Of a stretch of DNA of 64,000 nucleotides, positions 33,575-42,152 are shown in pieces (positions within the stretch are counted from its first letter, which is position 1; every line of letters begins with the position of its first letter). Made by a program: the position numbers and the translations under genes. This DNA comes from an uncultured Eubacteriales bacterium (lineage in GTDB: Bacteria > Bacillota > Clostridia > Peptostreptococcales > Anaerovoracaceae), in contig ONAY01000001.1 in the NCBI GenBank assembly GCA_900315895.1, forward strand, positions 1 to 64,000. Reading direction: 5' to 3'. The notes under the pieces are model-generated. The model worked only from the letters and a program-made list of their open reading frames with translations, was not told where the DNA came from and searched no databases.

Positions 33575-33599
33575 AAAGCGGTACATGTGTACCGCTTTT
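33575..33599 (+). terminator. Terminator of the PepX operon
   Basis: An 11-bp perfect stem (33575-33585 with 33588-33598) with a 2-nt apex and TTTT. Confidence 0.85.
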
Positions 33600-33626
33600 G
33601 ACGTTATATGAAATAAAAAAGAACAA

Positions 33627-33830
33627 ATGTTCGGAAAACAGGAGGCGGGGAAATGGTTACAGAAATCAAAGAATATAGCATCAAAGAAACTTAAGAAAGA
33701 TCCAACAGATTACAGAGCATTCCTAAGCAAACGGGAATGCGAGAAATTCTTCAGATCCAAATACTTCGGTATCATATGTGATCTGGATCCAGAGAAACTG
33801 ATGATGAAGATAGTGGAGATATATGTATAA
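33627..33830 (+). CDS. Small hypothetical protein near the integrase remnant
   Basis: A 67-residue basic frame. Its first 12 codons contain a strong AGGAGGCGGGG site whose proper ATG (33652) is in another frame and encodes only 13 residues. The region may therefore be a frameshifted gene. The C-terminal part (DYRAFLSKRECEKFF to the end) looks protein-like. Its place, between the PepX operon terminator and an integrase remnant, suggests a decayed element-encoded gene such as an excisionase. No family is recognised. Confidence 0.35.
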   Translation: MFGKQEAGKWLQKSKNIASKKLKKDPTDYRAFLSKRECEKFFRSKYFGIICDLDPEKLMMKIVEIYV

Positions 33831-33915
33831 AACTACATATATGTAATATATAGAGAGGCTCGGGTTGATTCCCCGGGCCTTTTATAATACCGGCCAGAAA
33901 GGAGGTGTACGGAGC

Positions 33916-34824
33916 GTGGAAGAAATAAAGTACAATTTGACTGATGATAAGGCAATCGAACTATTGTAGTTCCTTGTAGAAAGCGGTAAAGTTGACGTAG
34001 GCAATGCGGAAAAAGAAATGAAAAGATCACAATTGATCAAAGTACTTGCTGCGCATCCGTACAAAATATACCAGGCTAAGGACGGCCGTTGGGTAACTAA
34101 CGTAGTAGATGAGGAATTCCCTGAAAAGAGACGAAGAATTGCCAAGCAAACAAGGGAAGATCTTGAAGAAGCGTTATACGTCTTCTATGTCGGTGAAGAC
34201 AAGAAAAAGATGAATGATCGCATGACACTTCAGGACATCTATCCGGACTGGCTGGAGTACAAAGAATTACATACACCTGCCAGTTCAATGACGCTTAGAA
34301 TCGACTCTGACTGGAAACGCTTCTACAAGGATACCAAGATTGCCAAGATGCCTCTTAGAAGGCTCACCAAGGTGGTGCTGGATGAATGGGTCCATTCCAT
34401 GATCAAACAATATGAAATGGATAAGACCATGTATTACAATTTCTCCGGCATAATTCGCCAGTGTCTGGACTCCGCTGTGGACAAGGAAATAATCAACGAG
34501 AACAACTTCAGAAAGGTCCGGGTGGACGGCAGAAGGATGTTCAAGAAGAAAAAGTCCAGCGAGTCTCAGGTATATTCCAAGGAGGAACTTAAAGGCCTCA
34601 TGGAGCTAGCCTGGAAGGATTACTACGAAAGAACGAAGGTTTATCAGCTGGCTCCATTAGCTGTAATGATGCAGTTTGAGACCGGTGTCCGTATCGGCGA
34701 GGTATGTGTCTTAAGATATGAGGATATTGACGGACCATACTTACATGTAAGAAGAATGCTCAGATATTTGGGAACAGACCGCATAGATGCTGGGGTTCAG
34801 CTATTTTTTACTTTGGGAACTTAA
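33916..34824 (+). pseudogene. Tyrosine integrase, inactivated (internal stop and lost C-terminus)
   Basis: Reading from GTG 33916 (AGGAGG upstream), the translation parallels the intact integrase at 56123-57403 along the N-terminal domain, but TAG at 33967-33969 interrupts it after about 17 codons. Reading continues from ATG 34018 with HPYKIYQAKDGRWVT, the core-binding domain, and the first catalytic Arg in ETGVRIGE. Shortly after HVRRML the sequence diverges and stops at 34824, so the H-x-x-R and Tyr parts of the active site are missing. An att copy lies 124 bp downstream, the same order as in the intact element. Confidence 0.9.
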
Positions 34825-34914
34825 CTGAACATCCGGCATTGGAAGTTGTAGTAATAATTGCTGCAAAAAACGTGAAAACCCTTGAAAATCAAGGGCTCCC
34901 GGAGATAAAGCAAA

Positions 34915-34938
34915 ACCCCGAAAATTTCTTTTCGGGGT
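34915..34938. terminator. Terminator hairpin copied with the tRNA downstream region
   Basis: A 10-bp stem (34915-34924 with 34929-34938). The equivalent hairpin at 57541-57564 terminates the tRNA-Lys transcript on the minus strand. Confidence 0.6.
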
Positions 34939-34947
34939 CATTTTTAC

Positions 34948-34971
34948 TGGTGGACCATCAGGGGCTCGAAC
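34948..34971. repeat. att core, copy of the tRNA-Lys 3' end
   Basis: 24 bp identical to 57575-57598, the 3' terminus of the tRNA-Lys gene including the CCA and T-arm. Exact copies are also at 39714-39737. Confidence 0.92.
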
Positions 34972-35110
34972 GAAATGTTTAGAGTCAAGAATGCAGAGAA
35001 ATGTAGGGTTTCCGCACGGTTTGCCTTCGGACCCACTCAAAAATCCACTCAAACGGCAAGGTAAACTTACCTCTTTTTGAGCCCTGAAAATTAGACATAT
35101 AGCGAGCTAA
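34972..35110. repeat. Left-end repeat, copy 1
   Basis: About 140 bp that align, with scattered differences, to 36665-36800. Shared marks are AAATGTTT(A/G)G(A/G)GTCAAGAATGC, GGACCCACTCAAAA, and a CCTCTTTTTGAG segment near the end that is complementary to the CTCAAAAA of the arm sites. Confidence 0.85.
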
Positions 35111-35183
35111 TATGGTATATTTCGAGATCCATTAGTTTTAATATCTCGTATTCATAAAAGTCGTGACAAAAACGCAATAACAC

Positions 35184-35213
35184 TTGCAAAAGTCATAGGA
35201 CTTTTGGTATAAT
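35184..35213 (+). promoter_or_regulatory. Promoter of the DUF4143-type ATPase gene
   Basis: TTGCAA (35184-35189) and TATAAT (35208-35213) with an 18-bp spacer. The spacer contains the inverted repeat AAAAGTC/GACTTTT, a possible operator. Confidence 0.65.
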
Positions 35214-35253
35214 CGTAACGTAAATGCCATGACTTTGCGAAAGGAGCATAGCT

Positions 35254-36570
35254 ATGTTCAGAGAAATCACAAGTGAATTGATAAAGTGGAAAGATAATGC
35301 CCGGAGAAAACCTCTCCTTATGCTTGGAGTACGTCAGTGCGGCAAAACATATATTATCAAAGAATTCGCCAGAGATCATTTCAGTAACTCTATCTATCTC
35401 AACTTTGAAGAATCTGAGAATTTGGCTGCAATATTTGATTATGACTTTGATGTAAACAGGATAGTATCTGAAATAGAATTATTATCCGGGCAAAAGATCA
35501 TTCCGGGGGAGACTATACTGATTTTCGATGAGATACAAGCCTGCACCAGAGCCATAACCTCGCTCAAATATTTTTGCGAAAATATGAGGGAGCTGCACCT
35601 TATCTGTGCGGGTTCATTACTGGGCGTAGCCATAAAAAACGAAGAAGTATCTTTCCCGGTAGGCAAGGTAAACCGAATGCAGCTTTATCCAATGAACTTC
35701 AGAGAATTCGTGATCGCCAACGGCCGTGATGATCTGTTAGAAATATTGAGCAGCTGGAAGACAGACAGACCAGTGCCTGACCTTTACTCGATTCCTATGA
35801 AGAAACTCTGGAAGGAGTATTACGTGGTCGGCGGGATGCCTGAAGCAGTTCAGACATGGCTGGATACACATGATTACGATGAAGTGGAAGTAGTACAGAA
35901 AGAGATACTGAATGATTATGCCGATGACTTCTCGAAGCATGCACCTCTTAAAGATCTTGCTAAAATCAGATGGATATGGGATTCGGTCCCGGTGCAGCTG
36001 GCCAAGGAAAACAATAAGTTTGTTTTCTCTCATGTGAAAGAAGGGAAAAGATCAAAAGAGTTGGAAGATGCACTTCAATGGCTTAAAGATGCAGGCCTGG
36101 TGTCCCAGCTGTATCTTGTCGAAAAGCCTGAAATGCCTCTATCTGCTTTCGCAGATAAAACCTATTTCAAAGTCTATATGTCGGATATAGGACTGCTTCG
36201 TGCCAAATCAGGGATTTCCCCTGAAACAATACTGAATGAGACTGAAACATATAAAAGATATAAAGGGGCCTTTGCTGAGAATTATGTCCTGAATGAACTG
36301 AGGGCATTGAGAAAAGAACCATATTTCTGGAGGTCCGGAAATACTGCAGAGGTCGATTTCATATATGAAGATCATGAACTCATAATCCCTGTGGAGGTCA
36401 AGGCGGCAGATAATACTCAGGCTAAAAGTTACAAGGAATACTGCAAAAAATACAAGCAGACTGTTGGATTTAAGATCTCGACTAAAAACATTGCAGAAAA
36501 TGATTGTGAAGGGACAAGAACTCTAAGCTTGCCTTCATATATGGTTTGGTGTTTGGAAACGTACTATTAA
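35254..36570 (+). CDS. AAA_14/DUF4143-type ATPase
   Basis: 438 residues from ATG 35254 behind GAAAGGAG. The N-terminal AAA-type domain has Walker A GVRQCGKT (about residues 25-32) and Walker B ILIFDEIQ (about 90). The C-terminal DUF4143 half ends in a nuclease-like pattern (AEVDFIYE, then IPVEVKAA, about residues 365-390) resembling the D...ExK core of PD-(D/E)xK enzymes. The family is widespread and often horizontally transferred, but its biochemical role is not established. Here it is the only gene in an att-bounded cassette. Confidence 0.85.
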   Translation: MFREITSELIKWKDNARRKPLLMLGVRQCGKTYIIKEFARDHFSNSIYLNFEESENLAAIFDYDFDVNRIVSEIELLSGQKIIPGETILIFDEIQACTRAITSLKYFCENMRELHLICAGSLLGVAIKNEEVSFPVGKVNRMQLYPMNFREFVIANGRDDLLEILSSWKTDRPVPDLYSIPMKKLWKEYYVVGGMPEAVQTWLDTHDYDEVEVVQKEILNDYADDFSKHAPLKDLAKIRWIWDSVPVQLAKENNKFVFSHVKEGKRSKELEDALQWLKDAGLVSQLYLVEKPEMPLSAFADKTYFKVYMSDIGLLRAKSGISPETILNETETYKRYKGAFAENYVLNELRALRKEPYFWRSGNTAEVDFIYEDHELIIPVEVKAADNTQAKSYKEYCKKYKQTVGFKISTKNIAENDCEGTRTLSLPSYMVWCLETYY

Positions 36571-36614
36571 AATAGGATTGACCCTGATAATCAATGACAG
36601 ATATATAAAATAAA

Positions 36615-36643
36615 ACTCCGAAAAGATATTTCGGAGTTTTTTT
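36615..36643 (+). terminator. Terminator at the right end of the ATPase cassette
   Basis: A 9-bp stem (36615-36623 with 36629-36637) and a run of seven Ts, 6 bp before the next att-like sequence. Confidence 0.85.
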
Positions 36644-36648
36644 AGGCA

Positions 36649-36805
36649 ATCAGGGGCTCAAACGAAATGTTTGGGGTCAAGAATGCGGGGAAATGGAGGG
36701 TTCCCGCACTGTTCAACCTCGGACCCACTCAAAATCCACTCAAGAGGCATGATATACTTGCCTCTTTTTGAGTCCTAAAAATCGGACATACGTCGGATTA
36801 ATATG
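36649..36805. repeat. Left-end repeat, copy 2, with a decayed att core
   Basis: The first 15 bp (ATCAGGGGCTCAAAC) match the inner part of the att core with one change; the outer part (CCA end of the tRNA) is lost. The following 140 bp align with copy 1, including two ACTCAA-type sites 11 bp apart (36725 and 36736). Confidence 0.85.
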
Positions 36806-36849
36806 GTAATATATAATAGCGATAATAGCATGGTATATGGGACAAGAAA

Positions 36850-37245
36850 ATGTATTGGATGACAATTGTTGATTCCAAGATTAAAGGTTCTAAAATGAAA
36901 AGTATAATAGAAAGAGAATATGAAAAGTATCTTGATGCTAATGATACCATAAAGATAATAAATGGGGTGAAGTTCTATAAGGCTATCTGGATTGGTAGAT
37001 TCAAGCTGACGGGTATAGGGCCGGTAACCGAAATAGTTCTCCCATATTATATGTTTAAAGAATCTCATGGCAACAATATGATTGAGAATGAAAAGGGCGA
37101 ATTTTTCCAGTTACGTGGACCAGCTTTTCTTAGTTTTAGAGGAAAGATTCCTGAATGGTATTTAAAATGCGGGAATTTTTATATAGATGAGTCCGAGTAT
37201 GATTATGATTTTACGAATATTGGAGAATTCTTTGCTTCTTGCTAG
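36850..37245 (+). CDS. Hypothetical protein, cassette gene 1
   Basis: 131 residues from ATG 36850; an alternative start is ATG 36895, with AAAGG upstream. The protein is rich in Tyr, Ile and charged residues, with no signal peptide or membrane segment. It resembles small immunity-like or contact-system proteins only in size and composition. The next gene starts 14 bp later. No family is recognised. Confidence 0.5.
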   Translation: MYWMTIVDSKIKGSKMKSIIEREYEKYLDANDTIKIINGVKFYKAIWIGRFKLTGIGPVTEIVLPYYMFKESHGNNMIENEKGEFFQLRGPAFLSFRGKIPEWYLKCGNFYIDESEYDYDFTNIGEFFASC

Positions 37246-37258
37246 TGAGGAGATAAAA

Positions 37259-37543
37259 ATGGTTAGAACGTTAGACTTTACTTTTAGGACAAGAAGAGAT
37301 CCAGAACTAGTAGAAGTGATTAACAAATGTATGGATAGTGGAGAAAACTGTGAGCTTGTTATAGGGAGTTGTCTTTTGACTTTTAATAGCGAGTCTCAGA
37401 AGGTTATTGCGGATAAAGTCTCAGACACAGTTCCTTTCGCATGCAAATACTCCCCTATGAGTATTCCGTATAAAGCAATGAGAAAAATAATAGTTGGCAC
37501 TTTTGATGATGACTTCGATTCTATAGATTATTTAGATATATAA
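37259..37543 (+). CDS. Hypothetical protein, cassette gene 2
   Basis: 94 residues from ATG 37259, with GTGAGGAGA upstream; the frame itself opens earlier at 37187, inside the preceding gene. A soluble mixed alpha/beta protein ending in the acidic GTFDDDFDSIDYLDI. It is probably co-transcribed with its neighbours. No family is recognised. Confidence 0.55.
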   Translation: MVRTLDFTFRTRRDPELVEVINKCMDSGENCELVIGSCLLTFNSESQKVIADKVSDTVPFACKYSPMSIPYKAMRKIIVGTFDDDFDSIDYLDI

Positions 37544-37563
37544 TTTGTATAGAAGAAGGGAGA

Positions 37564-38031
37564 ATGGGATATCAAAGGATGAAAAGGATGAAGGCTTTGG
37601 ATTTCAAAAAATATCCACAGATGGTACAACTTCTACCAAGATACATGTTTGGGATTAGAGATGGTGGCATATCGAGTATAGACATAGGTCTTGATTCAAG
37701 AGAAATAACGATCAGGAAACTCAAAAAAATTCATTCGATAAATGAACGGATATATGAGATCGATGATAATGCATTTCAAAAGCTACTGGAATTCTTTACT
37801 ATTGACGCGATTGAATCATTTAATGCCGTTCCTGAGAATGATCTTATGGACAAGTGGGACGGATATAGAGACGAAGGATATCATATAGATTATCGGATTT
37901 TTTTCAATGATCATGACCCTCCTTATGTCGACGGCACATTGACCTGGATATTTAAAGACAATCCTATGGAAAAACTATTATATTGGCTAAGAGAATTTGC
38001 TCTTCCAAATGTAGGAGATGCTAGTATTTGA
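37564..38031 (+). CDS. Hypothetical protein, cassette gene 3
   Basis: 155 residues. Starts at 37564, 37579 and 37588 are all possible. The central part (RIYEIDDNAFQKLLEFFTIDAIESF) and the C-terminal half (YRIFFNDHDPPYVDGTLTWIFKDNP) look like a compact soluble fold, with a two-strand turn around DGT. It follows cassette gene 2 by 20 bp. No family is recognised. Confidence 0.55.
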   Translation: MGYQRMKRMKALDFKKYPQMVQLLPRYMFGIRDGGISSIDIGLDSREITIRKLKKIHSINERIYEIDDNAFQKLLEFFTIDAIESFNAVPENDLMDKWDGYRDEGYHIDYRIFFNDHDPPYVDGTLTWIFKDNPMEKLLYWLREFALPNVGDASI

Positions 38032-38045
38032 TATTGAGGGAAAAT

Positions 38046-38192
38046 ATGACAAGAATAATAATCTACAGTTACGTTGATATTGTAACAAGTAGTGATGCAT
38101 CAAAACTTGATGAAGAGGAGTTTTGGAAGCATTTTGATGAGGAACAGAAAAAAATCGAAGATAATTGGAAAGACTGGGAGGAACTGGACTAG
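38046..38192 (+). CDS. Small acidic hypothetical protein, cassette gene 4
   Basis: A 48-residue frame from ATG 38046 with GAGGGAAAAT upstream. The N-terminus is hydrophobic (TRIIIYSYVDIVT) and the rest is strongly acidic and helical, ending in WKDWEELD. It is 15 bp downstream of cassette gene 3. Confidence 0.5.
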   Translation: MTRIIIYSYVDIVTSSDASKLDEEEFWKHFDEEQKKIEDNWKDWEELD

Positions 38193-38243
38193 TTATACCT
38201 TATCACAGTTTTATTTGCTTATAATTAAGATAGTATAAGACAA

Positions 38244-38765
38244 ATGGAAAAGTTAGCTAATACAAATGGCTGTAAGAATTGTATAGAATACAAGTTAAAT
38301 CATAACCAGATAGACAATTGCAAATGCTTAGATTGTGGAAATGATACTATGGTATGGAAACAAGAAGAGAGTGGTACTTTCTATGTTGAATGCTCATACT
38401 GTGGAACTATCGCAGCTGTAGATTTGAATACACCTTGTGAAGAAGACAAAGTGTTTTGGCAAGAAATAAAGATAATAATAGAACCTAATCAGGGGAAAAT
38501 TAGTAATAGGGATATTTTAGATTTAGCAAAGTTCTTCAACTATAATGGTGTTCAAATGCGTAATAAATTATGCTGTGGGTTTTCTGCTGAAGCAACGTTT
38601 ACCCATGGATTCGATGACATTATTGATATACTACAGCAAAAGGGCATAAACTATAAAGTAGTTAAACCAGATGACCCAAGAAAAAAATACCCATACTATA
38701 AATATTGTAAATATCCATATTCGCCTTTCAGACATTATAATATTGAGAGAGATAAATTTGATTGA
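38244..38765 (+). CDS. Cys-rich hypothetical protein, cassette gene 5
   Basis: 173 residues. The N-terminal 55 residues contain CKNC, CKCLDC and CSYC, enough for one or two zinc sites. The central part (KVFWQEIKIIIEPNQGKISNRDILDLAKFF) resembles the ribosomal-protein-L7/L12-C-like or shift-binding fold seen in some immunity proteins, but the match is weak. The C-terminus is rich in Tyr, Lys and Pro. Function unknown. Confidence 0.5.
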   Translation: MEKLANTNGCKNCIEYKLNHNQIDNCKCLDCGNDTMVWKQEESGTFYVECSYCGTIAAVDLNTPCEEDKVFWQEIKIIIEPNQGKISNRDILDLAKFFNYNGVQMRNKLCCGFSAEATFTHGFDDIIDILQQKGINYKVVKPDDPRKKYPYYKYCKYPYSPFRHYNIERDKFD

Positions 38766-38828
38766 GGATAATGATATACTACCTGCTGAAAAAAGAGGTT
38801 AACAACACACAAATAATGGTGGATGATA

Positions 38829-39668
38829 ATGAGAGAGAATTATGGCATCAGCATACTGGATGATAATTGTATTCCTGTTAATGAATTGAATCGTGATAAT
38901 CTAAGACTTTATTGCACAGATGATGCAGTCCCGCATAAAGCACTAATTATTCGCTGGCTGAAAACAGTCGGTGCTGAATATGGTTTTATCAGTTTTGGTA
39001 AAGCTGAAGATCCCATTTCAGGAAAATCAATCGGAAACCTAGAATATAGAGAACAAAATGGATTTGGATGGTTCAACACTGATGTTTATCTCTTTGAGAA
39101 CTATAACATTAAACTGAAAGCAGAATTTCTAAAAATGTTTGTAGATGTATCTGAACGGATTGCGGAAATAAAAGGAGAAATAAGAAAACGCAATGGGAAA
39201 GCAAGGGATGATATTGCCAAGATTATAATTTCTGGTGAATCTGGCTATGTGAGTGTTGAAGAAGAATATAGAGATACACTGTCAATCACAGATCACTCGA
39301 TCGAGTACGAATGTAATCCATACCAACCTTCGTATCTGAATCCCATTCAGAGATGGTCATACTCAACAAATAGTTCGAATTTTAAAAGGCTTTTTAATCT
39401 CGCATTGAAATCCACTCGTGAAATATTTACACGGGATCCTGAATGCCCAGGAACGGATATGCCGGTTACTAGATTTCATGTAACATATTATAACAATGAA
39501 ACTATAAAAAAAGTATATATGGCTGACAGCGATGAGTTTTCAGAGTGCTTTTCCATATTGAAAAAAATGGTTCCTCCTTGTGAGTTGGTACCATGGGTGT
39601 TGAAAACATCTGAGGATTATAACCTATACCCTGATTCTTTCTTTAAACTAGAGAAAATCAGAGAATAA
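38829..39668 (+). CDS. Hypothetical protein, cassette gene 6
   Basis: 279 residues from ATG 38829. AATGGTGG lies too close to the in-frame ATG at 38823. A soluble, Tyr/Asn-rich protein with a charged helix (VDVSERIAEIKGEIRKRNGKARDDIAKIII) in the middle. No motif or family is recognised. A terminator hairpin follows immediately. Confidence 0.5.
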   Translation: MRENYGISILDDNCIPVNELNRDNLRLYCTDDAVPHKALIIRWLKTVGAEYGFISFGKAEDPISGKSIGNLEYREQNGFGWFNTDVYLFENYNIKLKAEFLKMFVDVSERIAEIKGEIRKRNGKARDDIAKIIISGESGYVSVEEEYRDTLSITDHSIEYECNPYQPSYLNPIQRWSYSTNSSNFKRLFNLALKSTREIFTRDPECPGTDMPVTRFHVTYYNNETIKKVYMADSDEFSECFSILKKMVPPCELVPWVLKTSEDYNLYPDSFFKLEKIRE

Positions 39669-39669
39669 G

Positions 39670-39704
39670 AAAAACCCTTATGAACCTAGAGTCCATAAGG
39701 GTTT
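39670..39704. terminator. Terminator hairpin before the att core
   Basis: A 12-bp perfect stem (39670-39681 with 39693-39704), 10 bp before the att copy at 39714. Each cassette ends in such a hairpin. Confidence 0.8.
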
Positions 39705-39713
39705 TGGTGGTTT

Positions 39714-39737
39714 ATGGTGGACCATCAGGGGCTCGAA
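39714..39737. repeat. att core, left boundary of the 17.9-kb element
   Basis: Exact 24-bp copy of the tRNA-Lys 3' end (57575-57598). Confidence 0.93.
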
Positions 39738-40091
39738 CCAAATGTTAGGAGTTAATAATACAGAGAAATGGAGGGTTTCCGCACTATCGCGGGTTGGCGT
39801 TACACAAACGAGTACACAAATTAGTATTAATTGTAATGGCTATCTGGACAAGAATGCAAACAGTAATGTGGTAGATAAAGTGGTAGATACCAAAGGTGGA
39901 GATCGTATTTATGATATCGCACTTTTCAACTGCATGAAAGAAGTTACCTTTGCGAGGGTAGAATTAACTTCTCCAGAACTGGAAGTTAGTTTTCCAACTA
40001 ACCAAACCATATCGAGGATTGCAGCAAAAACGTATAATCAACAATTAAAAACGATATATAACTATAATTTTACAAATATTAAAATAAAATG
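39738..40091. other. Left-end region of the mobilizable element
   Basis: The first 50 bp resemble the left-end repeats of the two cassettes (AGAGAAATGGAGGGTTTCCGC). Two TACACAAA sites at 39801-39808 and 39813-39820 are probable arm-type sites for the integrase. An open frame (39742-40095) crosses these sites and lacks a ribosome binding site, so I do not call it. Nothing else is seen. Confidence 0.55.
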
Positions 40092-40120
40092 TTGAAAATG
40101 AACAAAATAAGCGTTATAAT
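40092..40120 (+). promoter_or_regulatory. Promoter of the rloA-rloB pair
   Basis: TTGAAA (40092-40097), a 17-bp spacer and TATAAT (40115-40120), 43 bp before the rloA start. Confidence 0.75.
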
Positions 40121-40163
40121 AGCAGTACCGAGAGAGTTTAGTGTCCAGAAAGGAGAAAAAGAA

Positions 40164-41432
40164 ATGCTGTTACAGTTTTCTGTAGAGAACTATTTGTCTT
40201 TCAAAGATACTGCTGTGTTAAGTTTGATTCCAGCAGCAGATAAGGAACACTTAGATAACATAACTGATCAAGCTGATTATAAAGGTCTGAATACTGTCGC
40301 GATTTATGGCGCAAATGCATCTGGCAAAAGCAATCTTTTTAAGGCTATTACGGTTTCATTGAATATGATCCGTAACTCTGCAAATACCCAGGTAGATCAG
40401 TTGCTTCCTATCGTTCCTTTTAAATTGGACGACGAGAGCAAGGGCAAACCAACCTCGTTCGAGTATCAGTTTGTTGCCAGTGATGGAAAAAAATATATAT
40501 ATGGATTTAGTGCGTTTCCTGACAGAATAGTTGAGGAATACTTATATTGTTATAACACCAACAGACCGACGAAGATATTTGATAGGATTGAAAAAGAACC
40601 CTATACATTTTCGCGCACAACAAAAAAAGAACTTGAGCCAATAGTAAGATTCACAACAAAAAACAGACTATTTATCTCTAGTGCTACGCTTATGAATGCA
40701 GAATCAACGAGAAGTGCCTATGAATGGCTCAGCATGGGTATAGATACATTTATGAATGTAAGTCAGATACAGGACAGGGCTGCTTCATACTATATGAGGG
40801 ACTATGACAATAACAGCAGAGCAAACATAGAATTTACAAAGGATCTGTTCAAGGCTGCAGATGTAAGTATTTCGGACATAGAATACAGCTATCGAAAAAT
40901 CGAAGATTTTTCACCTGATGCACCTCATATTACTATTAACAATGAAACATTATTACCCGCTCTGGAATTGAGGCAGGAGATAAAGACTGAACATTTAGTC
41001 ACAGATGAGGATGGCAATTCTAAGAAATACACCTTGTCCTTGCAGGAGGAGTCATTGGGTACTACAATGCTGTTCTTATATGGCCCGTTCCTTAAAGAAA
41101 CACTGGACAATGGTAAAGTGCTGTTCATTGATGAAATAGACAGGAGCTTACATCCTTTTGTGGTTTCATATTTGATCAGTCTGTTTTCGAGTAACAGAAA
41201 TAACGGTGCTCAGCTTATTTTTACAACACATGATACCTCACAGCTTTCTTTGGAAAGATTTCGCAGGGATCAGATTTATTTCACAGAAAAGAATCCGGAT
41301 AGCGGCGTTAGTGATCTGTACTCACTTGGCGATTTTGAAAAGCCCGTCAGGAAAGATGAAAACATACAGAAAAAGTATCTCCAGGGCAGATATGGCGCAA
41401 TACCATATGTACATGCGGAGGATCTGTTATGA
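40164..41432 (+). CDS. RloA/AbiLi-like AAA ATPase
   Basis: 422 residues from ATG 40164 behind AAAGGAGAAAAAG; the open frame extends further upstream without a site. An SMC/ABC-like ATPase: the N-terminal FSVENYLSFKD, Walker A GANASGKS (about residues 50-57), a signature-like LQEESLGTTMLF, Walker B VLFIDEIDRSLH and an H-loop FTTHD. It is the AbiLi/RloA half of a two-gene abortive-infection-type system; the partner RloB follows with a 4-bp overlap. Such pairs are often linked to type I restriction loci, as here. Confidence 0.85.
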   Translation: MLLQFSVENYLSFKDTAVLSLIPAADKEHLDNITDQADYKGLNTVAIYGANASGKSNLFKAITVSLNMIRNSANTQVDQLLPIVPFKLDDESKGKPTSFEYQFVASDGKKYIYGFSAFPDRIVEEYLYCYNTNRPTKIFDRIEKEPYTFSRTTKKELEPIVRFTTKNRLFISSATLMNAESTRSAYEWLSMGIDTFMNVSQIQDRAASYYMRDYDNNSRANIEFTKDLFKAADVSISDIEYSYRKIEDFSPDAPHITINNETLLPALELRQEIKTEHLVTDEDGNSKKYTLSLQEESLGTTMLFLYGPFLKETLDNGKVLFIDEIDRSLHPFVVSYLISLFSSNRNNGAQLIFTTHDTSQLSLERFRRDQIYFTEKNPDSGVSDLYSLGDFEKPVRKDENIQKKYLQGRYGAIPYVHAEDLL

Positions 41433-42070
41433 GCAAAAGTAAGAGGAAATTTTCGGGTAAGGCCAGAAATAAGCATGACCGCAAAGAAAAGCCGATGATT
41501 ATCATTACTGCAGAGGGCAGGAATGAAACTGAGGCTAAGTATTTTAACAGTTTCAGGTCAGCGAGCTGCCCATATATCATAAAGATACACAAGGCCGGAC
41601 ATGTAACAGATCCGACCAAGTTGGCAGAGTCGATACGGAAAAGATGGTATGCGGAAGATGCAGATTCACGAACCGGAGACAAGGCTTTTGTGATAGTAGA
41701 TATAGATAATAACGGGAGCAAAGCAAAAGAGATACAGAGACTGGAGGCAGAAAACAGTATTGAAGAGTATATAGTATCCAATCCTTGCTTTGAAGTATGG
41801 TATCTTTTGCATTATGGTTTTTCGACCCGGGCTTACATCAATGCAGATGCTGTTATCAGAGAATTAAAGAAGCATTATCCGGAATACAAAAAGACTTCAG
41901 ATATGTATGCTGTACTTAGAGACAAGATGCATAAAGCAATTGCAAATGCGGAGAAGTTAGAAGAATACTACAAATCAGAAGAAAACGAGCACCCAGACGC
42001 CAGTTGTAACCCGTATACTGGTGTGCACAAGTTGGTAAAGATGCTGGAGGGATACTATAAATGTTCTTGA
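41429..42070 (+). CDS. RloB/AbiLii-like TOPRIM-type protein
   Basis: 213 residues overlapping rloA (ATGA). The N-terminus is very basic (SKSKRKFSGKARNKHDRK). It continues with IIITAEGRNETEAKYF, whose Glu corresponds to the TOPRIM acidic residue, then FVIVDIDNN (the DxD-like pair) and NPCFEVWYLLHY, the hallmark of the RloB family. It is presumed to be the nuclease or effector half activated with RloA in phage defence. Confidence 0.87.
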   Translation: MSKSKRKFSGKARNKHDRKEKPMIIITAEGRNETEAKYFNSFRSASCPYIIKIHKAGHVTDPTKLAESIRKRWYAEDADSRTGDKAFVIVDIDNNGSKAKEIQRLEAENSIEEYIVSNPCFEVWYLLHYGFSTRAYINADAVIRELKKHYPEYKKTSDMYAVLRDKMHKAIANAEKLEEYYKSEENEHPDASCNPYTGVHKLVKMLEGYYKCS

Positions 42071-42152
42071 AATACGAAGAAAACAGGAGTGTGTATTCGT
42101 TTTTTTAAACGCAAGATGATTTCAAAAGCATTGGATGAGGAGGTGTTATAAA

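Larger units (their letters stand above)
33916..34971 (+). mobile_element. Right-end fragment of an older tRNA-Lys element
   Basis: Dead integrase, a terminator-like hairpin (34915-34938) and the att copy at 34948-34971 are arranged as at the right end of the intact element. The stretch CCCTTGAAAATCAAGGG before the hairpin occurs at both places. The left end is not visible; the element may have included genes further left. Confidence 0.75.
34948..36648. mobile_element. Att-bounded 1.7-kb cassette with a DUF4143-type ATPase
   Basis: Starts with an exact att core and a left-end sequence of about 140 bp that includes two CCACTCAAA sites 12 bp apart (35033 and 35045). One promoter, one gene and one terminator follow, and it ends where the next att-like copy begins at 36649. 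It has no integrase. The layout is that of a non-autonomous element that uses another element's integrase, or of a deletion derivative. Confidence 0.65.
36649..39713. mobile_element. Att-bounded 3.1-kb cassette of unrecognised genes
   Basis: Lies between the decayed att at 36649 and the exact att at 39714, and contains six plus-strand, very A+T-rich genes, a terminator at the right end and no integrase or mobility gene. Confidence 0.6.

Noticed and set aside
39742..40095. A 117-codon plus-strand frame at the left end of the mobilizable element
   Set aside because: It begins inside the att-proximal repeat, crosses the probable integrase arm sites, has no ribosome binding site, and overlaps the rloA promoter.
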